A stretch of DNA of 64,000 nucleotides from Bactericera cockerelli (GCA_024516035.1 CM044958.1:48584576-48648575); one strand, 5' to 3'. Numbered from the stretch's first letter, positions 44,081-55,414 are shown. Numbers and translations are program-made. Notes: a model not told the origin generated them from the letters alone.

Positions 44081-44275
44081 CCCGGTGGCTCATCGGTAAA
44101 GGCATCACTCTCTGAATCTAGAGGTCGCGGGTTCGAAACCCAGCTGGGACTAGTTTTCCTAACGTTTGGTATTTTTACTACATAATAATGCGTCTTGGGC
44201 TTACTGCTAGAATAATGGGACTTAATAGTCTTAATCAGGCAGTATAAATAAGGCGATATTATTATTAGTTTTAAT
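44081..44275 (+). repeat. SINE-A copy
   Basis: gtcccggtggctcatcggta, aaaggcatcactctctgaat, gcgggttcgaaacccagctg, ggac. Tail taataatgcgtcttgggctt and aggcagtataaataaggcga, then (att)n. The 5' gtcccgg and 3' c.gggac can pair as an acceptor stem. Confidence 0.85.
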
Positions 44276-45122
44276 AATAATATCGTATAGTAATAATAAT
44301 ATCGCCTTATTTATTTTTGGTACAAAGTGTAGACCTAGGTAATAAAATCTAATGTCTCGGTAATTTGGTGGATGTGCCAAAAATAACAAAATTCGCATTT
44401 TTTTTCTTTCAGCACGATTTTTTGTAGATTTATCTTTTGAGTTTCATTTTGAAGTTATCGACATCGAAAAACATTAATAATTTAAACACAAGGGTATCTT
44501 CATTTTGTTTGTTTTTTTTTTTTTTTCTTCTTCTTCTGGAAATTATGTATACCTAATATAGGTGGATATTGGATACTTAATGCTTTGATAATGACTAGGT
44601 ATTAGTTAGTCGGTTTGAGATATAATAATTTCAGCGTTTTCAGTGTTATATTCGGATAGTTTTAACAAAATTCATATTTTAAAATCAATTCAAATAATTA
44701 AGGAAATAGATTTTGAGGAAGCAAATGTCAAACACCCCGCCCGGATGCCCGCGTATCATCACATCGCATTCTCGCGATCAATCGATTCATTGATTCCCAT
44801 TATTTAAAACTCAAGCTGTTACGTGGGTTCGATGTTTAATTGTTCTCAATGATAATTAAGTTTTGTTTAAATATTGGTTTTATTGTTTTGGAGGTATCCT
44901 TGCATTCGTTTGAAGTTGAGATTCGGTAATTAGTAATTAGAACCTATGATGATGATATTAATGATTCAATAGGTAGCTAGGTTTATTATTATTTTTCTTC
45001 CGAAAACATTCTAATATTACAAATCGGAATTATTGTGTTCGTTTCTGTAAAAAAAAAATATTTTTTGCTCCGATCTAATTTTTTTTCTTCATATTTCTGG
45101 ACAATTGATAACCTGAGCAACC
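44276..45122. other. AT-rich spacer, no gene
   Basis: Starts with an inverted second SINE-A tail scrap (atatcgccttattta at 44299). Nothing else was recognised. Confidence 0.4.
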
Positions 45123-45202
45123 TCCTGAGCAACTTTGGTTTTGTGTCTGTCTGTCGGTCTGGTAAAATTATTCCTTGTAACGCGCAGATTTCGTAAACTA
45201 CA

Positions 45203-45987
45203 AATCTATATCTATAAAAGAAAGCTGTCTGTATGTGTGTATGTATGTGTGTATGTATGTATGTATGTGTGTATGTATGTTCTTTATACAAATCCACACC
45301 GTTTGACCGAGAAACCTGAAATTTTGCACATAGGTCCGCTTGGATCAGGAAATTCTTCTAGGCTAGATTATATATCCCTGAGGTTAAGCTACAATGAGTA
45401 AGGATAAAAATGGATGGGTGACGCAAAAAAAATGCACGTTTTTTGACATAAATGACATTTTTTCTCGAAATTTGTCGCGACGACCTATCAACTCAAAGCG
45501 AGAAAGTTTTAGGCAAGGGTTTGAGCTTTCAATTGACATATCGATCGCGAATTTCTGATGAGCCGTTCTTGAGCTACGTCGGGTAAGGTAAAAAAATGGA
45601 TGGGTAACATGTAAAATATTCACGTTTTTTGACCTAAATGACATTTTTTCTCGAAATTTGAAGTGACGACCTATCAACTCAGAGCGAGAAAGTTTTAGGC
45701 AAGGGTTTAGGCTTTCATTTGACATATTGATCGCGAAATTCTGATGAGCCATTCTTGAGCTACGCCGGGGAAGGCCAGAAAATAGATGGGCGACAAAAAA
45801 TATTCAGGTTTTTTTTCAAACCTAAATGACATTTTGTGTGTGTGTGGTTGTGGTGGTGTGTGTGTATGGTTGTGTGTGTTGTGTGTGTGGTGGTGTGTGT
45901 GGTTTGTAGTGTGTGTATGGTGTGTGTATGGTGTGTGTGAGTGTGTGTGTGTGGTGGTGTGTGTGTGTGTGGTGTGTGTGTGTGGTG

Positions 45988-46080
<93 letters not shown>

Positions 46081-46245
46081 TGTGGTGTGGATGTATGTGT
46101 GTGTGTGTGTGTGTGGGTGTGTGTGGTGTGTGGGTGTGTGCGTGTGTGTGGTTGTGTGTGGATGTGTGTGTGTGGGTGGGTGTGTGTGTGCGTTGTGTGT
46201 GTTTGATGGGCTGGCGAAGCGGCGGGTGTAACCCGCTAGTTTAAT
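45203..46245 (-). mobile_element. HINE-like element with 188-bp tandem units and a (GT)n expansion
   Basis: Starts tctatatctataaaagaaag with an (atgt)n tract. It has gaaacctgaaattttgcaca, then 2.3 units of a ~188-bp repeat (45412, 45598, 45786: gatgggtgac.., gacattttttctcgaaattt, cctatcaactca). It then has ~370 bp of (gt)n-rich DNA and ends gcgggtgtaacccgctagtt. Reversed, the last end reads aactagcgggtt, the Helentron-type start. Long GT-driven frames are artefacts. Confidence 0.7.
45836..46205 (+). repeat. (GT)n / (GTGG)n microsatellite
   Basis: About 370 bp of gt with interspersed gg and ta steps, inside the HINE-like element. Confidence 0.95.
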
Positions 46246-46404
46246 AATATAATGAGTAAAAATCACTTCTTTTAAATTATACTGTGAGCCATTTTAGGGA
46301 CGTGGGTCTGTGTGTGGGAGCTCTTGATTGAAGACACTAAAGTTGAATTTTAGCCTTCATACTGAAAGAATTGTAAGTTTTTCTGAATAAAGTTTGAAAT
46401 TTAT

Positions 46405-46870
46405 CATATTTGTGTTGATCACATTTGTAATATCACAACTATTCAAACTCGCTTTTACTGAATCCACGCTGAAACCAGGAATTGAACCACCGACCTCACA
46501 AGTCCGCCGCCTTATTGATCAATCTACTGGGGTCGGTGGTTTTTGAATATATGATTTTTTTTCCAATAACTTTATTATATTTTATTTTAATATTCATACA
46601 TTCTTTATTTAATAGTTACTGCAATCCAATGTACTTTTCAGTATGTGGTGGATTGCAGCAGATTTATTACTTAATCTTTTCTATAAAGATAGACAATCTC
46701 TTAGCTCTCCGAAAACAAGACCGACCTCAGTAGCTTCATCGATAAGACGGGGGACTTGTAACCTGGAGGTCGGTGGTTCAAGTCCCGGTTTCAGCGTAGA
46801 TTTGGTAAAGCGAGTTTGAGTAGTTGTGATAATTATCATAAAAGTGATTAAAACAAATATAATAACTACT
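46405..46870. repeat. inverted pair of SINE-C copies (46405-46545 -, 46725-46870 +)
   Basis: The left copy reads caaactcgcttttactgaat, gaattgaaccaccgacctc. The right reads ttcatcgataagacggggga, ggaggtcggtggttcaagtc, agtaaagcgagttt-like body. They face head to head with a 180-bp spacer. Confidence 0.8.
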
Positions 46871-47108
46871 TAAATACTATACAGGAATTGTGTTTTGTCA
46901 TTTTTCTCTCTAAAAATTGTCATTTATGTTGGAAATTCAAAGATTCATTCAAACTCTTTTAAAAAATACTATCTACAGTATCTACGTTTGTCCTTATTGA
47001 TCTCAGCCTCTCAGAAACAAAGCCAATGTAAGTGTAGAGCTATTTACTTATTAGTTATATGTAAACTGTGGAATTATAATACATTTTCTTGATTTCTTCT
47101 TGTTCTAG

Positions 47109-47170
47109 GTAAGTCCCACCCCCCTTTACATCACACCCATCACCACGGACCTGGCATACTTTCAAAAAAG
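47109..47170 (+). CDS. candidate 62-bp internal exon of unknown gene
   Basis: Preceded by a long pyrimidine tract and AG (gatttcttcttgttctag) and followed by a consensus donor (aaaaag then gtaaga). The segment is GC-richer than its flanks. Two frames are open: VSPTPLYITPITTDLAYFQK (phase 0 entry), or KSHPPLHHTHHHGPGILSKK (two leading bases). Neither resembles the second half of a homeodomain, so it is not the next NK7.1-type exon. I do not recognise either peptide. It could be an exon of another gene, an alternative exon of the homeobox gene, or a chance site. Confidence 0.4.
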
Positions 47171-47229
47171 GTAAGATGTCCTAGAATTTCGTGTGCACCC
47201 TAGTTAAAAAAAAAACTAAGAATAAGAAT

Positions 47230-47455
47230 TCCTATAATTATAATATCGTCTCTTTTATACTGCCCGATAAGGACTATTATAGTCCCATTATTCCAGCAGT
47301 AAGCCCAAGACATATTATTAAGTGGTAAAAATCCCAAATGGTAAAAATCCCAAAAATAACTTGTCATGTCCCGGCTGGGTTTCGAACCCACTACCTCTGG
47401 AACTTCTGGATTCACAGAGTGCCGCCTTTACCACTGAGCTACCGTTACAGACATT
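47230..47455 (-). repeat. SINE-A copy
   Basis: cgtctcttttatactgcccg, cccattattccagcagtaag, a duplicated tggtaaaaatcccaaa, then ggctgggtttcgaacccact and accactgagctaccg. Confidence 0.85.
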
Positions 47456-47544
47456 ATAATTCCGTGTCCGTGAGATATCTATATCACGGTGGTGAGAGGA
47501 TTATATGGACGCCCAGATCCACTGTCAATGCTCCTTTCATGTCC

Positions 47545-47785
47545 ATTGATTCTTTTTGGTTTTAACGTCCTGATAGTCAGGATGGGGTTTTACCATCCGT
47601 TCACTTGGAATCGTACTAGCTACCCACATTAGCCTCACCCAGCCTGGTAGGGCCGGAGTTGCCAGCCTCACGTGTTCGGAGGGAACAGAATTTTCTGTGT
47701 GAAAAGTCTGCTCCAATTGGGAGTTGAACTCGGGATCTCTGGACTACGGGCAGTATAGTCTCAACCGTTACGCCACGGAGGCTGG
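47545..47785 (-). repeat. SINE-E copy, reference quality
   Basis: tggttttaacgtcctgatag, cctcacccagcctggtaggg, cctcacgtgttcggagggaa, ttgggagttgaactcgggat, ctcaaccgttacgccacgga. The reverse gives a tRNA-like head (cgtaacggttgagac), box B, and the core shared with 5S-SINE. Confidence 0.85.
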
Positions 47786-48117
47786 TAAGAATTCGTAAAC
47801 CCAAGGACCCTGCATGTTACAGTCCTCTCTTAAATAAATATTCATTTTAAAAAAATCTTATTGTGCTGTCAAAATTATGGATGCGCTTACCTATTATAAA
47901 TGTACCTTTGGATGGTTAGCTATCAGTGGCTAATTTGGATTACTGATAAAGCGATTCAATGCCAATACCTGTCAAATGTTTCATATAATATTATGTTATA
48001 ATTTTCATTCGAAAAAACTGTGTATTTTTATCATTCTTTATTTGGTCATACCTTCATTTGGGGATGAAATTATCTTCGGTCGAACTGTCATGAGCTGGTA
48101 ATCTTTCGTTAATCACC

Positions 48118-48300
48118 TCCAACCTCCGTGATTAAGAGCTTTGGTTGCTGACCCGGAGCTTGCATGTTCGAATCCCGGCCGTAGCGGAAAATTCGGACCA
48201 ATTTTTTCTGTTTGCGGAATGTCATGGATGTAAAGGTGAAAGTGTCCTGAAGTAATGCGCAAGCGAATCCGGGGTATTGGTATTTCTATCCGTTGGGGCG
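48118..48300 (+). repeat. SINE-F copy
   Basis: acctccgtgattaagagctt, gcatgttcgaatcccggccg, ttgcggaatgtcatggatgt, gtcctgaagtaatgcgcaag. Same family as 38985-39147. Confidence 0.75.
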
Positions 48301-48693
48301 AGCAATTTGTAGTGTATCAGTTGCCAAAGCGCTTAATAGCGTACATCATCATGAAGGCATAAATTTTATTATAATTGCATAAATATGAGTGCAGACCGGT
48401 GTATGAGAGCAAAACTATCGCACCTTGAACTATCGTACCACCAATTACGATTGTTTCCATCGTTCCAACAATAAATTACGATTGTTAAACTACGATAAAC
48501 TTTATGGCCGTTTATAGTTTTTATTTTGTGTTTATTTAGTCTTTCAATCGTAGATCAATAGCTTTAGTATGTGTTTATAAGCTGTGGTGGAATGTGATAA
48601 TATTGAAATTATGGAGATCACGTTGAGACCGTATTTCTTATTGGAATATTACCAATACTCCATGGCAGCCTTTCTACCAAGTCCAGAGAGATC

Positions 48694-49016
48694 TAGTCTG
48701 TCCCGGTAGCTCAGTGGTAAAGGCGGCACTCTGTGAATCCAGAGATTAAAGAGGTCGCTGGTTCGAAACCCAGTCGGGACATGACAATTTATCCTCCCAT
48801 TAAGTTGAAGATGGATGTGGTGTGTTCCAAATTTAGACAAAGTTGGCATTGAAGATGGAATTGAATGTTCTTATTTTTTTAAAAAAAAAAAAAAAAAAAA
48901 TTTATCCTCCCATTCGGGATTTTTAACACTTAATAATATGGCTTGGGCTTAGTGCTGGAATAATGGGACTTAATAGTCCTAATCGGGCAGAATAAATAAG
49001 GCGATATTATTATTAT
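48694..49016 (+). repeat. SINE-A copy split by a 99-bp poly(A) retroposon
   Basis: The head gtcccggtagctcagtggta to gttcgaaacccagtcgggac folds as a tRNA-like cloverleaf with a 6-7 bp acceptor stem. The body resumes at 48901 and ends gggcagaataaataaggcga (att)n. The insert lies at 48802-48900. Confidence 0.9.
48802..48900 (+). mobile_element. 99-bp retroposed RNA fragment with A20 tail and 14-bp target duplication
   Basis: tttatcctcccatt occurs at 48788-48801 and again at 48901-48914, directly flanking the insert. The insert starts aagttgaagatggatgtggt and ends in twenty A's. These are the marks of target-primed reverse transcription. The source RNA (LINE 3' end, SINE or gene transcript) is unknown. 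Confidence 0.9.
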
Positions 49017-49071
49017 TTTAATCGGTTGTATAAACACAACAAATGACAATATTGTAGAGATATAACAATAA

Positions 49072-49275
49072 TAACACTCTTTAGTGAAAGCTAACAACCA
49101 GGCGAGGTTAATGCTCAAAACATTTTCTACCACTAACACTCAGTGTCTTATTATTATATGGTCACAAACTGGACTACACAAATTCATGCACTGGCTGGGA
49201 TTCGAAAAAAACGGATCCCTACGCTACCTGGATTACCAGACTAGCGTGTTAACCACTTGACTATCAGTGCACGAG
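49072..49275 (-). repeat. SINE-B copy
   Basis: ctctttagtgaaagctaaca, ttttctaccactaacactca, ggctgggattcgaaaaaaac, cctggattaccagactagcg, cacttgactatcagtgca. Confidence 0.82.
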
Positions 49276-49459
49276 TATCTACTCAGATGGTGTCCATATT
49301 ATTGTACATTGTCGTTCAAGTCTTACGGTGCAGTGGTATTGGGCCCTAGTTGGGAATCGTTGACCTCCAGTTTGGATAACTAGCCATCTACTGTATTTTA
49401 TTGTTTCATAATAAATTTAAATAATTCTACCTTGAATAAAGTTTTTTGTCCAAAAATCT

Positions 49460-49550
49460 TGCATCGGGTCGGGTTCGAACCAACGCGCAACGGGTCCACA
49501 ACACACTACCTGAATGACAAGACCAACGCCATAACCACTTGACCACCATA
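49460..49550 (-). repeat. SINE-B-like head, divergent
   Basis: gtcgggttcgaaccaacgcg, acctgaatgacaagaccaac, ccataaccacttgaccacca. Body absent; may be a separate tRNA-related family. Confidence 0.55.
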
Positions 49551-51215
49551 CTAAGCAGACTCAACATTTCATTACTGGGTGTTTTTGTATAACATTCTAG
49601 AAGCCAAGTCTTGAAGAGAGATATTTACAATGTTATACACACGTATTTACACATATTTAGAATAAGTACTTACATACATTGCTAGCATACTTGTTTTATT
49701 GGACTTATGTCACTTCATAATCCCACATATATAGGTACTTAGTATACGAGCATATAATAATATATACCTACCCCTGCTGTACCTAGGCATTCAGGACACA
49801 CCCATTCAATGGCGACAATCTTCGTTTTATGTATTATATATATAAATATATATTACATTTATTAATACTTCGTTATATACATTTAAAACTCTTCGTGTAA
49901 ACAGTAAACAACCAGAATGGACTTATTAGGAATATACCTATGGTCCACTTTCATATCCTAATATTCAATATCATAACTAACTGACTTAAAGTATACCATA
50001 CAGTATATACATATACACTATAAAGTATAAACTATAAACCATCAGACGTGGTCGGTGGGAAAATGTTTTTAGGGGGCTGTTACACAAACCGGACTAAAAT
50101 GGGATTTATAGAGTCGCTCTTTCAGTATCCAAAGAGTTTGAGTTTGTACCTATACCATGCTAATCATAATAATAATTATGCATTGATATTACTCACGAAA
50201 TGTGTGATTATACAAGACAATCTTTTTTTTTTGTCTGGAAGTGCTGCAGTTCCGCAACTGAAAAAACATAGAATGATACATTCTGTGTCTACGGAATCAA
50301 TAATGGCAACCTATACAAAATATATAAAACATGTTCATTGCAACACTAAGCATAAAAGTTATGCCTATTTCCATGGTTAAAAGGATAGCGCTCCCAGATT
50401 TGAACTCGAAGGTCGTGGATTCTATTCTGCTCGAGACATACTTTCATACTATTTTACTTGTAATGTATTTTCCATTTCACAAAAATTTAATCTTGGTGGT
50501 TTTATTTTTTTTCTCCGAATTTAATTCAATTCAGGAGGTAATGAAACGTCCATTATACTGGAAGTTTCATAAGCTCCCAACCAACTTTGGTTTTGTGTCT
50601 GTCTGTTGGTCTGTTAAACGGTATTCTGCATTATAAAACAAATTTGAAGAAAATCGGTTATGTATCTAATAACAAATTAAAATATATTTCAATTAGATCA
50701 GATAAAACGCTCCTTCCAGTTCTTCACCTGCCGGCAAGGTGCCCAAGACACTTGCCGCATTCGTATTGGAGACATACAAGTGATTCAAAATATCACAACT
50801 AAAATCTCAAAATTGCCAATTGTATACTATGTGAAACAATCAGGAGGAAGTATTGTGTCTTTAATTGGTGGTGTATTTACTTATTAATAGAGGCCACAGA
50901 AATGCCCTATGCCCGGTTGTATACATAATATTTACTATGTATATTAGGTTGATATACAGAACCATAGTATATTAGGTAGCAAATGTACTACAGCGCCAGA
51001 GTATCTTTATAAATCAAGAAGTATTAATATCTCAATTGCCATTGTTTAACTGGATTTGCAATATGCCAACACATGTCCTGTGGTGAATGACTATACGTAG
51101 GATTCTACTGAATCAGGATTTTGTTTCAATATAGGAACTGTAAAACTCATGATAGTAAAGTTCACAGTTGTTGTTGTTGTAGCCATCTTGGCTACTGCTT
51201 GGGGGAGGGGAAGGG
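49551..51215. other. AT-rich spacer, no gene; short repeat at 50578-50670
   Basis: The piece aactttggttttgtgtctgt then ctgtt/cggtctg is shared with 45128-45165 and resembles a worn HINE-like core. The overlapping frames around 50048-50800 lack any recognisable domain. Confidence 0.45.
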
Positions 51216-51217
51216 GG

Positions 51218-51406
51218 GTAACCACCAGGCGAGGTTAAGCTCAAAAGGTAATTTGTATAATACGGTAATACCTAACCCTCAGGGTCTTATTATTATGTGG
51301 TCTCAAACTCAAGTTAATGAAGAAAAGTTCATGCACTGGGTGGGATTCGAACCAACGGACCCCTACGCTACCTGGATTACCAGACTAGCGCGGTAACCAC
51401 TTGACA
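51218..51406 (-). repeat. SINE-B copy
   Basis: ggtaaccaccaggcgaggtt, acctaaccctcagggtctta, gtgggattcgaaccaacgga, cctggattaccagactagcg. Confidence 0.85.
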
Positions 51407-51453
51407 GTAAAATGTGAAACCTATTCGGCGACAAAGTAGGAAAGTACTGTACA

Positions 51454-51640
51454 GACTTAGGTAGCTCAGTGGTAAAGGCGGCAATTTTATTTGTGAATCT
51501 AGAGATTCTAGAGGTCGTGAGTTCGAAACCCAGCCGGGACATGACAAGTTATCCTCCCCCATTTGGGATTTTACCATCTAATATGTCTTGCTGGAATATT
51601 GGGACTTTGATAGTCCTGAGCGGGCAGTATAAATATTAAT
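51454..51640 (+). repeat. SINE-A copy
   Basis: taggtagctcagtggtaaag, gagttcgaaacccagccggg, acatgacaagttatcctccc, gcgggcagtataaat. It follows SINE-B (-) by about 50 bp. Confidence 0.83.
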
Positions 51641-51674
51641 AGTAATAATGTGTTTCTTTGTGTTATTATATCAC

Positions 51675-51955
51675 AATTTTAGAGGGTAGCGTAGAATTAT
51701 AGGACTTTTCCCTATTTTTAATATCGTAATATCTTTTTTTTTTTGCCTATAATTCCGCCACTGGTCGCTGCTAACATCAAAGCTCATTTTTCTCAGGAGG
51801 TTTTAGTGGACCCCGAACACCCAAGTACAGAGCAGAAAAATTTCTACCCCGCTGGGGATCGAACCTATTGGTGCAATGCCTAGCGCGCTAACTCACTCTG
51901 CCACGGTGATTAACGGGCAGTATAAATAAGACGTTATAATTATTATTATTACTAT
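51675..51955 (-). repeat. SINE-D copy followed by a SINE-A tail scrap
   Basis: Reverse SINE-D: gggtagcgtagaattatagg, ttttttgcctataattccgc, cactggtcgctgctaacatc, gctggggatcgaacctattg, actctgccacggtga. At 51914 begins acgggcagtataaataagac, a SINE-A tail in + orientation. Confidence 0.75.
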
Positions 51956-52449
51956 TATACAGACTATCCATAGAGTCCGGACGGTTGTTTTAATCCCCGA
52001 TAAAAAATTGTATTGAGGTGATCATTAAATCACCAAACCTGAACACAATCAACAGCATATCCCATTTTTGTACATTAGTCGGCTACATACATTGGCCTCG
52101 TCAAGTGTCACAGCAATGGCTATTATCCTGCAGAGCCACTCGGGTTCTGTCAAAGAGAACAGAGGAGACCTCCCAGAATGGCTGTGTTGGCACAATCCTC
52201 TACCAGAGTTCCGTCTGTTAGGTATTGTATATGTACCGAGTTACCTATACCATTCCGCCTGTCCTGAGGTTGTGCCGTGTGCAATATTGGTGGTATTTGT
52301 TAACAGCAATATTCATTTCATCATCAACAGAATCATTATCAACATCAAAAACAACTACAACTGCATTATACTCATTGTTGTATCTACAATACAATGCAAA
52401 ATGCATATAGGTAGTCTGATCTGTTGTATCGTTCACTTCTTCTATTTTA

Positions 52450-52640
52450 ATTTTGCCTTTTCCCAAACATACTTGGGGTCGGCATTGTTCAACCTCATGG
52501 TTGAGGTTGGTTGACTTTCACATTTTTACTACTGGATGCCCTTAGGACGGAGGTATCCCGCTCAGGCAGGGTCGACGTTGTTCAACCTCATGGTTGAGGT
52601 TGATTGGTTTTTGGCACATTACGGCTGGATTTATTTATGG
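52450..52640 (+). repeat. Rep-H copy
   Basis: catacttggggtcggcattg, then ttcaacctcatggttgaggt twice (about 52486 and 52582), with gatgcccttaggacggaggt between. The repeated palindromic acctcatggttgaggt is notable. Confidence 0.6.
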
Positions 52641-52664
52641 CTGAACATCTACGCAACGATTTAA

Positions 52665-52982
52665 TTTGATTTAACGTCCTGAAATAGGACGGGGTTTTTA
52701 CCCTCCATTCGCTTGGAATCGTACCAGCTACCCACATTAACCTCACCCAGCCTGGGTAGAGTCGGGCCAGACTCACGTGTTCGGAGGAAACAGAATATCT
52801 GTGTGAAAAGTCTGGTCCAGCCAGAAAGCGAACTCAGGATCTCTAGACTACGGGCAATGCTGAAGGTGGGGAGATCTCTAGATCTCCCCACCTTCAGCAC
52901 AAGATTTTTTATCTTTTGAAGGTGGGTATACCCTTATTGTTTGTAGAAGACGTTTGTAATGTATAAAATAAATAAATGGAAA

Positions 52983-53018
<36 letters not shown>

Positions 53019-53045
53019 TAACAACCGTTACGCCACGGAGGCTGT
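52665..53045 (-). repeat. SINE-E copy split by a Rep-J retroposon
   Basis: Core and body at 52671-52858 (aacgtcctgaaataggacgg; cctcacccagcctgggtaga; cgtgttcggaggaaacagaa; gaactcaggatctctagact). The head end resumes at 53017 (acaaccgttacgccacggag). Confidence 0.82.
52859..53012 (+). mobile_element. Rep-J insert with poly(A) tail, beginning in a palindrome
   Basis: ctgaaggtggggagatctct then agatctccccaccttcagca is a near-perfect palindrome. It is followed by atcttttgaaggtgggtata, an aaaataaataaatgg segment and about 28 A's. The flanking duplication is short (aatg or so). Rep-J sequence recurs at 18485 and 61437. Confidence 0.7.
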
Positions 53046-53119
53046 TTTATTGGCTAATGAAATACCTACCTATCATTGATGTCAGGAGCAGAAACAGCAA
53101 CGACTATATAACTTATAAC

Positions 53120-53300
53120 AACAAGGGTTGGGTGGAAGAGTTTGCCATAGGCAATAACCTGGCCCTTTAGTTAGAACTTCTGTTGTATATTTTATCTATT
53201 TTGTTTATCTTTATTTTTCGTGTTTATATTGTTCTCAATTTTGTATTTTAATTTTTAGAACGGCTTATAAATATTTGCCCAAATTAAATTATGTACATAA
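53120..53300 (+). repeat. Rep-C copy
   Basis: caagggttgggtggaagagt, ttgccataggcaataacctg, gccctttagttagaa, then a T-rich 3' half. Confidence 0.7.
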
Positions 53301-53900
53301 AAAGCAAACAATTGAAGTAGGCAAGTTACTTTTCATTTATAATATGAATTTGAAAAAAAAAGTATGTAAGGAATGTTCTATAGTAAAAATCCTATTTTAG
53401 CCTACAATCACTATAAATAAAGTAGGCAAGTTAGGTACTAGAATAATTTTATTATTGTGTTAGTATTGCCATTCAAGGCAAACACTTAAGCTTTTCACTG
53501 TATGCTACATAATAAAATTATAGTAAGACTCATACATTATTGCTGACATGCTGAGTACTCACACATACATAGGTATAAAGGCTTAAGACTTTGTTCAAAT
53601 CGTTTTAAACTTTTATAAATGTTCTGAGAGCTTTCCATTTTGCCACTCTGCGCTTGATGGCTGCAGCGCTGGTATTGTATTGGACATAAAGGCCAGAGGT
53701 CATGGGTTACTTATGGGTTACTTTAAGGGTCGAAGTCTTAAGGGGTCAAAGGTTTCTTTCTCTTAGACTGTTGAAATGAAGGAAGTTTTTAGTTCCACCT
53801 CGGTAGTATAAACAAGGTAATTTCTATTCTATTCCATTCTATCACAATACATTTAAACGGAAAGTAAGTATTGAAGTTAAGCTACACCTATCGAGATTAA
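53301..53900. other. no gene seen
   Basis: AT-rich. A short repeated phrase (aagtaggcaagtta) occurs at 53317 and 53421. Confidence 0.4.
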
Positions 53901-53904
53901 TAGT

Positions 53905-54070
53905 TATCATATTTGTGTTAATCACTCGGTTTACAAAATCTAGGCTGAAATCGGGACTTGAACCACCGACCTCCAGATTACAAGTCCACCGCCCTATCGA
54001 TCAAGCTTCGTTATCGAGGTCGGTTATCGAGGTTAGTACTTGATGGGTGACCCCTCAAATTCAAAACGCT
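53905..54070. repeat. SINE-C (-) joined to a 5S-SINE box C fragment (+)
   Basis: Reverse SINE-C: gaaatcgggacttgaaccac, cgacctccagattacaagtc. Then at about 54026 gaggttagtacttgatgggt and gacccctcaaatt, which is the box C side of a 5S head and nothing more. Confidence 0.6.
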
Positions 54071-54649
54071 CGATAAAATCAAGTGTCTTCTCATCAATAC
54101 ATCTTACCAATCCCATCCATGTCAGAGCTAAAGCATAAAACAGATCAACATTTTAGCTTGAAGTGCATTCAAAAACATTTCGTGTTAATCTCATCTTGTT
54201 TTTACATTTTTTTTTCTAAACTATTGAAACAGACAAAAAACCGAATGACAAACGACTTCCTCATGTGTTGAAAAATTATGGTGTATGAGGGCGAAATTAA
54301 TAGACAAATTCTATATCACAAGTGATTGCTGAGTGTCGGTTTTCCCTATCTCACACAGAACGCAATCCGTGACTTAGCGCCACAGAGGTATTCGAAAAAC
54401 GTCTATTAATTCCGTCCTGAATGTTTGCCCTTAAAATGGAGATAACTTTAGCCGAACTCAGTAGGTCGATCGAAAAGGAGTCAAATTTTTTGGGTAAAGC
54501 AAGTTTAAATAATAATTCTGTGATTGACTCGAAAACCAGAACTTTTTATAACTATTAATTTTCCAAACACCGAATTGTTAATTTTTCCCTAAAATTCACA
54601 AAAAAAGTCGAGGTAGTAGGTATGGAATAGATAGGTAGTATGTAATTAA

Positions 54650-54785
54650 GTTATCATATTTGTGTTAATCACTTTCGTGATGTCACAACTACTCAAACTT
54701 GCTTTACTAAATCTACGCTGAAACCGGGACTTGAACCACCGACCTCAAGGTTACAAGTCTGCCGCCTTATCGATCAAGCTAGCTC
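54650..54785 (-). repeat. SINE-C copy
   Basis: atatttgtgttaatcacttt, caaacttgctttactaaatc, gggacttgaaccaccgacct, gtctgccgccttatcgatca. Confidence 0.82.
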
Positions 54786-55079
54786 AGTGATGGTATATGT
54801 AATCATGTATTTTACTTCCCTATAATCGGAAGTAAAATCGTATTCTAATGAAATTTAACGCCCTCAATTTTATTTCGGAAACCATCTAATGAAGTGATAA
54901 TTGCCGAGAATATTATCGAATAGTGGGGAGAAGTAGAGTGTTACACGGGAATTCTATTAAAAAAAGATGTAGAATTAATTTTATTTGTCTAAGCTGGATG
55001 TTGTTCCTCTCTCTCTTTCTCTATTCTTTCTTTTACGCTTTCTTTGTTTCTCTCTTTTTGTGTCGCTATCTCTTTCACA

Positions 55080-55185
55080 TGGGCTGAATGTTCACATAGG
55101 ACTGAATGTTCTCTTAGGGCTGAATGTTCTCTTAGGGCTAAATGTTCACTTAGGGCTGAATTTTCACTTAGGGCTAAATTGATAG
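55080..55185 (+). repeat. 18-bp minisatellite, six units
   Basis: Units of gggctgaatgttctctta with c/t variation (ttcacata, ttcactta). Downstream a phrase near aataccacagaggtatta is palindromic. Confidence 0.85.
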
Positions 55186-55414
55186 ACAATTTTATAATAC
55201 CTCTGTGGAGCCAAGTCTAGATTTTGCTTATCAATTGTATTGTCTTAGGGTGAAATTAATATGCAATCCGTGACTTAGCGTGACTTTGTAATACCACAGA
55301 GGTATTACAAAAACCTCTATTAATTCCGCCCTTATATTAGTAAAACTAATGCTAAGCCATGACTTACGATCTCGATTTTGTCTATTGCCCTTAGTGTATA
55401 GCCAAAGGTGGATA

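Noticed and set aside
45760..46266. Long His/Thr (minus) and Cys/Val (plus) frames
   Set aside because: Pure by-products of the (GT)n microsatellite; no start context or non-repetitive part.
48694..48780. Possible functional tRNA gene
   Set aside because: The cloverleaf is good, but the same head recurs with a common SINE body in at least seven places and the anticodon arm is irregular.
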